The position numbers and the translations under genes were made by a program. A DNA stretch of 14,164 nucleotides from Gammaproteobacteria bacterium (GTDB taxonomy: Bacteria; Pseudomonadota; Gammaproteobacteria; Eutrophobiales; Eutrophobiaceae): positions 1-14,164 of the forward strand of contig JABHFC010000121.1 of NCBI GenBank assembly GCA_018676275.1, read 5' to 3'. Shown here piece by piece: positions 6,851-13,210 of this stretch (positions are counted from its first letter, which is position 1; the number at the start of each line of letters is the position of its first letter). The notes below the pieces were generated by a model, which worked only from the letters and a program-made list of their open reading frames with translations, was not told where the DNA came from and searched no databases.

Positions 6851-7903
6851 ATGAGTTGTTGTCATCCTCCTTCCTGTCATGCAGATACCAAGCCGAAACG
6901 TGATTATTTGTTGATAGTTTCATCGAGTCTTATCCTGTTCTTCTACACTCTCACATACGTGCCCATTGATATATTGGCCAATGCTCAATGGTTGGGAACA
7001 TTCGCATCAGCTATTCATAACCTGGTAAACACAATGGCCTGGGGAGTTTTATTAGGCATCATGTTTATGGGCGTAATAGGGCGGGTTCCCCGCGAGTTCG
7101 TGATTTCCATTTTAGGAGAGAAAGCCGGGGTCAAAGGTATACTTCGCGCCAGCCTCGCCGGCGTTTTACTGGATCTATGTAGTCACGGTATTCTTATGGT
7201 TGGTGCCAAGTTATATGAGCGTGGTGCCTCTACTGCCCAGGTAATGGCTTTCCTGATCTCCAGTCCCTGGAATTCATTTTCTTTCACCCTGATTTTATGG
7301 GCAATGGTTGGCTTTAAGTGGATGCTTACTTTTCTTCTACTATCGATGCTTATTGCTATTGTTTCCGGACTAATATTCGAACAGTTGGAAAAAAGAAAAG
7401 TTCTACCTGCGAATCCTAATCGAATAGATTTGCCGGATAATTTCGACTTCTTTGCAGCAAGTAAAGAAGGTATAAAAAGCACCAAATTCGATGCAATATT
7501 CTTTAGAGATATAGTATGGAACGGTTTACTGGATTCACGCATGGTTCTACGCTGGATCTTCTTTGGAGTGATTATTGCCAGCCTGATCCGCGCTTCACTC
7601 AGTCCTGAAATGTTTCAAACATGGTTTGGTGCAACTCTGGCAGGTCTTGGTCTAACACTGCTGGTAGCGACAATCATGGAAGTTTGTTCTGAGGGAACCC
7701 TTCCGGTGGCGGCAGACTTACTGACCAGAGCAAATGCACCGGGCAATAGTCTTACCTTTTTGATGGCAGGCGTATCAACAGATTACACAGAGATGATGGT
7801 ATTAAAAGAGACGACAAAGGGTTGGAAAATTCCTTTATTCCTTCCACTGGTTACCCTGCCACAGATTTTAATTATTGCAATATTCTTGAATTCTACCGTA
7901 TGA
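6851..7903 (+). CDS. DUF318/ArsP-like permease, SO_0444-type Cu/Zn efflux transporter
   Basis: Inner-membrane permease of 350 residues with about eight to nine hydrophobic spans in two halves, matching the ArsP_1/DUF318 fold. Conserved family blocks are LLDLCSHGILMVGAKLYERG, FLISSPWNSFSFTL, ATIMEVCSEGTLPVAADLL and LMAGVSTDYTEMMVLKETT. The Cys-bearing CSHG and EVCSEG segments in the membrane are plausible metal contacts. The N-terminus MSCCHPPSCH (C3, C4, H5, C9, H10) looks like a small cytoplasmic metal-capture motif. Pairing with a MerR-type sensor under one promoter supports metal-ion export. From memory it resembles the family named for Shewanella SO_0444, reported as copper/zinc efflux; arsenic-compound export is less likely because no ars genes are nearby. 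The exact substrate is unknown. Confidence 0.82.
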   Translation: MSCCHPPSCHADTKPKRDYLLIVSSSLILFFYTLTYVPIDILANAQWLGTFASAIHNLVNTMAWGVLLGIMFMGVIGRVPREFVISILGEKAGVKGILRASLAGVLLDLCSHGILMVGAKLYERGASTAQVMAFLISSPWNSFSFTLILWAMVGFKWMLTFLLLSMLIAIVSGLIFEQLEKRKVLPANPNRIDLPDNFDFFAASKEGIKSTKFDAIFFRDIVWNGLLDSRMVLRWIFFGVIIASLIRASLSPEMFQTWFGATLAGLGLTLLVATIMEVCSEGTLPVAADLLTRANAPGNSLTFLMAGVSTDYTEMMVLKETTKGWKIPLFLPLVTLPQILIIAIFLNSTV

Positions 7904-7924
7904 CTATAAGAGAGTTAGCGTTCA

Positions 7925-7957
7925 GGAACTTGTCAGTTCCGAATAGTTCATACTATT
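7925..7957. repeat. Two adjacent short inverted repeats between the permease and nhaA
   Basis: GGAACT-TGTC-AGTTCC (7925-7940) and AATAGT-TCAT-ACTATT (7942-7957) are both perfect six-base stems with four-base loops, one base apart. No T-run follows on the plus strand; an A-rich tract does. They could be a weak transcription end for the exporter operon or protein-binding sites ahead of nhaA. Either use is inference. Confidence 0.45.
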
Positions 7958-8036
7958 TACATTAAAAAAATAAAAAATAGAAACCCGAAGTCGATAAATT
8001 AGTCGCTAAGGACTGTGACAATAAATATGTATAAAT

Positions 8037-9236
8037 ATGAACGATAAATCAGAATCTTATATCACCGATTTTTTTAAACTTGAATCTGCAGGTGGGATAC
8101 TTCTAATGGTGGCAGCAGTTCTGGCTTTGATTTCTGCCAATACACCGTTAAAGCCATTTTATGAATTATTACTTTCCACACCAGTAGAAATACGCATAGG
8201 TGCGCTGGAAATCGCGAAACCACTTCTGCTCTGGATAAATGACGGCTTGATGGCAGTTTTCTTTTTTCTAATTGGCCTGGAGCTAAAACGCGAAGTAATT
8301 GAAGGTGAACTGTCTGATAGAAGAAATATTATCTTACCTGGAGTCGGTGCGATTGGTGGCATGTTATTTCCGGCTCTGATTTACATGTATTTTAATTTCC
8401 ATGATCCAGTAGCAATGAAAGGATGGGCGATACCAGCCGCTACCGATATTGCATTTGCACTGGGAGTTTTGACTTTACTAGGGTCGAGTGTTCCAACTTC
8501 AATAAAAATATTTCTTACTTCACTTGCGATCTTTGATGATATTGGTGCAATTATAATTATTGCTTTGTTTTATACGGCAAATATATCTGTCACAGCTCTT
8601 ATTATTGTCTCATTGTGTATACCGGTTCTAATATTTTTAAACCGACAAAATGTTGAGTCCAAAAGTCTTTATATACTGGTGGGCCTCATAATGTGGACAG
8701 CAACGCTTAAATCCGGGGTTCATGCAACATTGGCAGGTGTCATTCTGGCGATGTTTATCCCGATGAAATCAAAAACCGATCCTGGTTCTTCACCCCTAAA
8801 AAGTTTAGAACACGACTTACATTCGGTAGTCGCTTTTTTTATATTACCCGTGTTTGCCTTCGCTAATGCCGGAATTAGTTTTACGGGTCTGGGATTTGAA
8901 CAACTTGTTCATGGAGTACCGATGGGAATCGCATTGGGTTTATTTGTCGGTAAACAGGTGGGTATTTTTGGTTTGTGTGCACTGGCGATTAAAATGGGCT
9001 TCACAAAGTTGCCCAAAGATATGTCCTGGCGAGGTCTCTATGGGACCGCGGCCTTATGTGGCATTGGATTTACTATGAGTTTGTTTATTGGCTCCCTCGC
9101 ATTTGAGGAAACCGGCGTAGACCTGCTATTTGATGAAAGAGTGGGCATCATCCTGGGTTCATTGCTTTCTGGAATTGTTGGCTATTTAATATTACGAGCA
9201 GATTTACGTTCGATCAGGCATGGCAAGAAGAATTGA
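8037..9236 (+). CDS. nhaA: Na+/H+ antiporter NhaA
   Basis: Inner-membrane electrogenic antiporter, two protons in for one sodium out, for sodium and alkaline-pH tolerance. The 399 residues are close to E. coli NhaA (388) with about twelve spans. The catalytic aspartates are present in AIFDDIGA (D167, D168, equal to E. coli D163, D164), and D137 in TDIAFALGVL matches E. coli D133. Other family blocks are NDGLMAVFFFLIGLELKRE, SGVHATLAGV, PVFAFANAGI and LCGIGFTMSLFIG. No Shine-Dalgarno precedes the ATG, and no other in-frame start looks better. A monocistronic unit is likely, since it ends two bases from the stop of a convergent gene. No nhaR-like regulator is nearby. Confidence 0.95.
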   Translation: MNDKSESYITDFFKLESAGGILLMVAAVLALISANTPLKPFYELLLSTPVEIRIGALEIAKPLLLWINDGLMAVFFFLIGLELKREVIEGELSDRRNIILPGVGAIGGMLFPALIYMYFNFHDPVAMKGWAIPAATDIAFALGVLTLLGSSVPTSIKIFLTSLAIFDDIGAIIIIALFYTANISVTALIIVSLCIPVLIFLNRQNVESKSLYILVGLIMWTATLKSGVHATLAGVILAMFIPMKSKTDPGSSPLKSLEHDLHSVVAFFILPVFAFANAGISFTGLGFEQLVHGVPMGIALGLFVGKQVGIFGLCALAIKMGFTKLPKDMSWRGLYGTAALCGIGFTMSLFIGSLAFEETGVDLLFDERVGIILGSLLSGIVGYLILRADLRSIRHGKKN

Positions 9237-9238
9237 TT

Positions 9239-10099
9239 TTAATCAATGGTAGTTTTCCACTCGATGTTCATTGACAAGCCGTAGTGGTCAGATAAAGGAA
9301 CGACTTCATTACTGATGCTTACACAATGTTCATCGAACACTATTTTGGCATCAGCGACTTTCAGGTTTTCAAACAGACTTTTGTTGGCGAAAACGTGATC
9401 AATGCGTTGTGGTGGCAAATGTGATTCCCTGCCATGTTGCACGAGAGGATTATCAGGATCCCAGCTAATGCCTTTTGCTCCACTTTGGCTAAACAGGTCG
9501 TGATAGTTTGATGACAGCACCTGTTCATAGTTTTCGATTGAAACTTCAGGGCCTGCATTTAAATCGCCAGCCATCAGTGTGTGATTCAGGCTCTGTGAGT
9601 AATCAAGGAGTTGCTCAATTTGTTTTTGTCGAATCGCCTCCATAGTGCTTGACTGCGGATGCAGGTGTTTTCCGCCGGCACTCATGTGAAAATTTATAAG
9701 GTTAATTTTACCGATGACTGGCAATTCCACCTGCGCGTGATAAAAACCTTTACTCGTATGTCGGAGCTCTTCTGCCGGCGCATGACTGAAACGAACAAGC
9801 TTTCCATCAGTAAGGGGAAAGCGGGAAAAGAGAAGTAATTCATTACCAAGTCGAAATTTCCAACCAGAGGGAGCGTGACCAAGGACATATGGATAGTGAG
9901 TTTTCAGACACTGACATAAGGTATCCTGATTGTCGCGATGAAACATTTCCTGTAGAAATATGATATCCGCATTGGAATGTTTCAGGACAAAAGCAAGTTG
10001 CTCTAAACGCTTATCAATATAATCTACCGGTCGGAAAAAGGAATGACCAAATATTCGAACGTCGAGTATCGCAGCATTGAATGTGATGACTTTAAGCAT
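9239..10099 (-). CDS. Endonuclease/exonuclease/phosphatase (EEP) superfamily protein, sphingomyelinase-like
   Basis: A 286-residue metal-dependent hydrolase of the DNase I-like fold. The whole active site is visible: N8 (TFNAA), E51 (FLQEM), H138 (INFHMSAGGKH), D179 and N181 (AGDLNAGP), D234 and H235 (RIDHVFA), and D271 and H272 (LSDHYGL). The order and spacing resemble neutral-sphingomyelinase-like and other phosphodiesterase members more than AP endonucleases, but the substrate cannot be read from sequence. No signal peptide is seen, so it is probably cytoplasmic. It is convergent with nhaA, stops two bases apart. The start ATG lies in a very AT-rich stretch with no clear ribosome site. No partner gene suggests a pathway. 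Confidence 0.85.
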   Translation of the reverse strand: MLKVITFNAAILDVRIFGHSFFRPVDYIDKRLEQLAFVLKHSNADIIFLQEMFHRDNQDTLCQCLKTHYPYVLGHAPSGWKFRLGNELLLFSRFPLTDGKLVRFSHAPAEELRHTSKGFYHAQVELPVIGKINLINFHMSAGGKHLHPQSSTMEAIRQKQIEQLLDYSQSLNHTLMAGDLNAGPEVSIENYEQVLSSNYHDLFSQSGAKGISWDPDNPLVQHGRESHLPPQRIDHVFANKSLFENLKVADAKIVFDEHCVSISNEVVPLSDHYGLSMNIEWKTTID

Positions 10100-10167
10100 A
10101 ATTCTATATATTTTTTATAAACCAATAAAATATATCGTGTTTTCTCATTTGTTTTTCCATCGAACAG

Positions 10168-10196
10168 TTTACATTGGGGTCAAGTTTGTCTACTCT
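10168..10196 (+). promoter_or_regulatory. Candidate sigma-70 promoter for the gene at 10232
   Basis: TTTACA (10168-10173) and TACTCT (10191-10196) are separated by 17 bases, and a start near 10203 would leave a leader of about 30 bases before the ATG. The -35 is good and the -10 weak. Confidence 0.4.
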
Positions 10197-10231
10197 TGAG
10201 CCGTAAAACGTCTTTAGTCGAGGGGAAGCCA

Positions 10232-10744
10232 ATGCGTATAAATATACTAGCTGTTCTGAGCATAATATTGCTGATACCTGTCCAGGGCATGGCGCTGGAG
10301 CCTGTTAGTGAAGCTCACGCAATGATCTATTATCAGATACCATTTAGCGTAAACAAATCAGAACAGAAAAAGCACAGTTTTGGATTCCGCATGGATCATA
10401 CCAGCTACAAGCCGGGCAATATGATTTCATACCAGCAAATGATGAAGAAGACGGCTGCCTTTGATTTTAAAATGGGGCATGAGGGCGTACAGGGTATGTA
10501 TGTTTCCGGTATTGATTATCTGCAGCTCTATCGTCTGAAAAGGGCGGCTGAAGATGAGGGTGGTGATGAAATGGCTGAAGCAGGTGACGAGCCTGCGCAA
10601 GAAGAAGCTAAAAAGCCCAATCCTGTAACAAAAGTAGCTGGCGATATCGGCGGGACTATCGACGAGATTATGGAAATAATACCTCTTGGCTTTCTGATTG
10701 GAGGTGCTGTAGGAGTTGTTTTGATAACCGGTGCCGGCGGCTAG
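10232..10744 (+). CDS. Unrecognised exported protein with acidic linker and C-terminal membrane helix
   Basis: I do not recognise this 170-residue protein. ATG 10232 is chosen because AGGGG (10221-10225) lies six bases upstream and the protein then starts with a clean signal peptide (MRINILAVLSIILLIPVQGMA, cleavage probably after GMA). A TTG 12 codons earlier is much less likely. The mature part has alternating hydrophobic stretches (HSFGFRMDHTSY, AAFDFKMGHEG, MYVSGIDYLQLYRL), which suggest beta strands. An acidic, Ala/Glu-rich linker (about residues 112-130) follows, then Lys/Pro, and finally a Gly-rich hydrophobic helix (PLGFLIGGAVGVVLITGAGG) at the very end. It is convergent with the DUF4404 gene. 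A periplasmic or membrane-anchored envelope protein is the most that can be said. Confidence 0.7.
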   Translation: MRINILAVLSIILLIPVQGMALEPVSEAHAMIYYQIPFSVNKSEQKKHSFGFRMDHTSYKPGNMISYQQMMKKTAAFDFKMGHEGVQGMYVSGIDYLQLYRLKRAAEDEGGDEMAEAGDEPAQEEAKKPNPVTKVAGDIGGTIDEIMEIIPLGFLIGGAVGVVLITGAGG

Positions 10745-10788
10745 ATTTTCTTTGTTCTGAGCGAGTAATTGAGTAGCCGGGGGAAGAT

Positions 10789-11052
10789 TTAAATGCCCAT
10801 ATTACTCAGAGTCACCATAATATCGTTTAATATTGCTGTAGCGCGTGGGTGTTCGGTTTCAAAGTGAGCTACGGCTTCTTTTACATTCTCTACCAGCTTA
10901 ATATCTCCTGAGTCCTGCTCGGGATCAATGCTCGCCTCAATATCATTTATCAAAGCATCCAGCCTGGCTTTTGTTTGAGTGTCACTATCCGCGACCTGAT
11001 CAATTTCAGCGCGTAATTTATCCAGGTTTTTTCGAAGTTGCTGCTCAGGCAT
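10789..11052 (-). CDS. DUF4404 family protein
   Basis: An 87-residue soluble, highly charged protein, mostly helical. The pattern matches DUF4404: an N-terminal PEQQLRKNLDKLRAEIDQ coiled-coil-like helix and a C-terminal EHPRATAILNDIMVTLSNMGI, the most conserved part of the family. Function is unknown; members are small cytoplasmic proteins in gammaproteobacteria. It is convergent with the exported-protein gene and divergent from sirB2. Only a weak ribosome site (TGGA) precedes the ATG. Family call from memory of the C-terminal motif. Confidence 0.78.
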   Translation of the reverse strand: MPEQQLRKNLDKLRAEIDQVADSDTQTKARLDALINDIEASIDPEQDSGDIKLVENVKEAVAHFETEHPRATAILNDIMVTLSNMGI

Positions 11053-11110
11053 AATTATTTTCCATCTACTTGATTGATGTCAAAAATGATACAGCATTCC
11101 AGCCTCATAG

Positions 11111-11138
11111 TGGACAAGATTTAGAACCTTTGTAAGAT
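11111..11138 (+). promoter_or_regulatory. Candidate promoter for sirB2-pdxH
   Basis: TGGACA (11111-11116) and TAAGAT (11133-11138) have a 16-base spacer. The predicted start near 11145 leaves a leader of only about a dozen bases before the ATG, so this is tentative. Confidence 0.35.
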
Positions 11139-11157
11139 ATCGCAAAATATCCCAATT

Positions 11158-11538
11158 ATGAGTTTAAAAGCCTTACATATCGTTTTTGCCCTGCTAACAT
11201 TTCTTTCGTTCAGTATGCGTGGGGCATGGATGCTTATGGAATCACCTTTACTCAAACGTAAGGTAGTTCGTATATTTCCTCACATAATTGATACCTGCCT
11301 GCTTGCAAGCGGTCTCACCATGGCGCTCATTTATTACGAGGCTTTTTATACACATGCCTGGCTGGTAGCAAAACTGACAGCTCTGGTCTTGTATATAGCT
11401 ATGGGTAGCATTGCACTTAAATACGGCAAAACAAAAAAAATCCGGATGTGTTCATTAATAGTTTCATGGTTAATATTCACCTATATTGTGATAGTTGCCA
11501 GAACACAATCTCCAATTCCTTTTATTTATACAGGTTAA
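11158..11538 (+). CDS. SirB2 family inner-membrane protein
   Basis: A 126-residue integral membrane protein with four hydrophobic segments (about 4-20, 42-60, 66-85 and 97-114). The start LKALHIVFALLTFLSFSMRGAWML and the PHIIDTCLLASGLTMAL segment are typical of SirB2, annotated historically as an up-regulator of invasion gene expression in Salmonella; its molecular role is unknown. There is no ribosome site before the ATG. The stop is four bases before the pdxH ATG, so the two are very likely cotranscribed. Confidence 0.85.
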   Translation: MSLKALHIVFALLTFLSFSMRGAWMLMESPLLKRKVVRIFPHIIDTCLLASGLTMALIYYEAFYTHAWLVAKLTALVLYIAMGSIALKYGKTKKIRMCSLIVSWLIFTYIVIVARTQSPIPFIYTG

Positions 11539-11542
11539 AAAA

Positions 11543-12187
11543 ATGAGTATTGATTACGACAAATTACGGCGCGAATATCGTCACGTCTGCCTGGACGAAA
11601 ATGAAATGCAAGCTGATCCAATAGTCGAATTCGACAACTGGTTTCAACAGGCAGTTGCGTTCGAACTGGAAATGCCAAATGCAATGGTATTGGCTACAGT
11701 CAGCAAAGAAGGTAAACCTTCTGCCAGGTACGTGTTATTGAAAAGCTTTGATGAGCATGGTTTCGTCTTTTTTACTCACTCAGTGAGTATCAAGGGCCAG
11801 CATATAGAGACTAATCCACATGCTGCCCTGGTTTTTTACTGGGCGCCGATTCACAGACAGGTGCGTATTGAAGGTCGGGTGGAAAGAGTTGACGACAAAG
11901 AAGCAGATGAATATTTTGCCAGTCGCCCACATGGCAGCAGAGTCAGTGTTTGGGCCGCTGATCAAAGTTCGCTTATTGAAAGTCGTGAGTATATGGAACA
12001 ACGAGTAGAGGAACTGGAACAGAAATACGGTGATGGTGATGTACCAAGACCAGATACATGGGTAGGTTACAGGGTAATCCCGGATAACCTTGAGTTTTGG
12101 CAAGGCAGGGAAAATCGTCTGCATGACCGTGTCAACTATACCAGGGAAGCCAGCGGTGGCTGGAATATAACCCGACTGGCTCCGTGA
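11543..12187 (+). CDS. pdxH: Pyridoxamine/pyridoxine 5'-phosphate oxidase PdxH
   Basis: FMN enzyme making pyridoxal 5'-phosphate from pyridoxine or pyridoxamine phosphate, the last de novo and salvage step. The 214 residues fit the family (E. coli 218). FMN-site segments SARYVLLKSFDEHGFVFFTH and RQVRIEGRVERV are visible, as is SRPHGSRVSVWAADQSS. The C-terminal signature LEFWQGRENRLHDR matches the family pattern, with R192 and H194 as the PLP-contact residues (E. coli R197, H199), ending WNITRLAP. The start at ATG 11543 has AGG (11532-11534) eight bases upstream. An upstream TTG would run back inside sirB2 and is rejected. Confidence 0.96.
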   Translation: MSIDYDKLRREYRHVCLDENEMQADPIVEFDNWFQQAVAFELEMPNAMVLATVSKEGKPSARYVLLKSFDEHGFVFFTHSVSIKGQHIETNPHAALVFYWAPIHRQVRIEGRVERVDDKEADEYFASRPHGSRVSVWAADQSSLIESREYMEQRVEELEQKYGDGDVPRPDTWVGYRVIPDNLEFWQGRENRLHDRVNYTREASGGWNITRLAP

Positions 12188-12240
12188 TCTGGTAATGCCT
12201 TAGAATATCCATTGGATAATAAAAACAGGATACTCAATTT

Positions 12241-12825
12241 GTGAAATATTTCAGCCTACGGACAATCACTTTGGTTTTTGTACTGTCTTTATACTCTATG
12301 CATATAGCGAAGGCAGCGGAACCAACCCGAATAAAAATGCTTACCAGTCTGGGGACAATGGAAATCGAACTGAATTCTGAAAAGTCACCGCGCACGGTCA
12401 AGAACTTTCTCAATTACGTAAATAGTAAATATTACGATGGTCTGATTTTTCATAGAACTGTTAGTGGATGGTTAATCCAGGGGGGAGGCTACGATGATAA
12501 ACTGGACTATTTCAAAACTGATGATCCGATCAGGAACGAAGCAAGAAATGGATTGAAAAACTTGCGAGGCACGATCGCAATGGCACGGCATTGGGATCCA
12601 AACTCAGCGGACTCGCAGTTTTTCATAAACCTGTCGGACAACTCAAGTTTCGATCACAAAAATCGCACACCTGATGGTTATGGTTACTGTGTATTCGGGA
12701 AGGTAGTCAGCGGGATGGAAGTGGCCGATGCCATTGGTAATGTCGAAACCCAGGCAATGGGTCATCTGAGCAAAGATGTTCCCGTCGACACCGTCTTCAT
12801 TGTGAAAGTAAAAGTAATCGAATAA
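12241..12825 (+). CDS. Periplasmic cyclophilin-type peptidyl-prolyl cis-trans isomerase (PpiA-like)
   Basis: Protein-folding catalyst that isomerises Xaa-Pro bonds. The GTG start at 12241 has AGGA (12227-12230) ten bases upstream and opens a signal peptide cleaved probably at AKA-AEP (after residue 26), so it acts in the periplasm. The cyclophilin core is complete: IFHRTVSGWLIQGGGY (R72 catalytic, Q80), GTIAMAR, DSQFFINL and YCVFGKVVSGMEVADAI. The residue equivalent to human CypA W121 is Phe (F137), as in E. coli PpiA, which fits low cyclosporin affinity. Its 194 residues match PpiA (190). It lies 53 bases after pdxH, with a possible -10 GATAAT at 12215-12220, and six bases before the DUF962 gene. 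Confidence 0.93.
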   Translation: MKYFSLRTITLVFVLSLYSMHIAKAAEPTRIKMLTSLGTMEIELNSEKSPRTVKNFLNYVNSKYYDGLIFHRTVSGWLIQGGGYDDKLDYFKTDDPIRNEARNGLKNLRGTIAMARHWDPNSADSQFFINLSDNSSFDHKNRTPDGYGYCVFGKVVSGMEVADAIGNVETQAMGHLSKDVPVDTVFIVKVKVIE

Positions 12826-12831
12826 AAAGTA

Positions 12832-13170
12832 ATGTCTGCTCGCTTTGAATCATTTACAGAATTCTGGCCATTCTATGTTTGTGAGCACAGTAAAGCAGAG
12901 ACGCGAGTCTTTCACTTTGTTGGGACCTTGACGATTATTCCTTTACTGCTTAGCGCCATTTTTCTAAATCTATACCTATTATTATTGATACCTGTTTGTG
13001 CCTATGGCTTTGCCTGGTTTAGTCATTTCTTTATTGAAAAAAACAGGCCCGCTACATTTACCTACCCATTATGGTCATTGCTAGGTGACTTTCTTATGTT
13101 CTGGTTTATGTGTCGGGGAAAAATGGATCTCGAGGTAGAACGATGCAAGCAACTGAGAGAACCGCTATAG
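12832..13170 (+). CDS. DUF962 / Mpo1-like membrane protein
   Basis: A 112-residue inner-membrane protein with about three hydrophobic spans. The DUF962 motif set is intact: FYVCEHSKAETRVFHFVGT with H19 and H28, and AWFSHFFIEKNRPATFTYPLWSLLGDF with H65. In yeast Mpo1 and studied bacterial relatives these histidines bind Fe(II) for a dioxygenase step that shortens 2-hydroxy fatty acids by one carbon; that role here is inference. It begins six bases after the cyclophilin stop with a weak ribosome site and ends shortly before a GC-rich hairpin, so it is probably the last gene of the sirB2-pdxH-side transcription unit. Confidence 0.86.
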   Translation: MSARFESFTEFWPFYVCEHSKAETRVFHFVGTLTIIPLLLSAIFLNLYLLLLIPVCAYGFAWFSHFFIEKNRPATFTYPLWSLLGDFLMFWFMCRGKMDLEVERCKQLREPL

Positions 13171-13185
13171 AAATGTAGTTTAGTT

Positions 13186-13203
13186 CACCCGCACAGGCGG
13201 GTG
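13186..13203. terminator. GC-rich hairpin between convergent genes
   Basis: CACCCGC-ACAG-GCGGGTG is a perfect seven-base-pair stem with a four-base loop, 16 bases after the DUF962 stop and 7 bases after the stop of the convergent NHL gene. The plus-strand downstream run is only mildly T-rich (TAAAGTTTAGTTT), so it is an imperfect intrinsic terminator, possibly bidirectional. The direct repeat AGTTTAGTT flanks it at 13177-13185 and 13208-13216. Confidence 0.6.
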
Positions 13204-13210
13204 GTAAAGT

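Noticed and set aside
11495..11542. N-terminal extension of PdxH from TTG 11495
   Set aside because: It lies inside sirB2, has no family similarity, and the ATG at 11543 has a well-spaced AGG.
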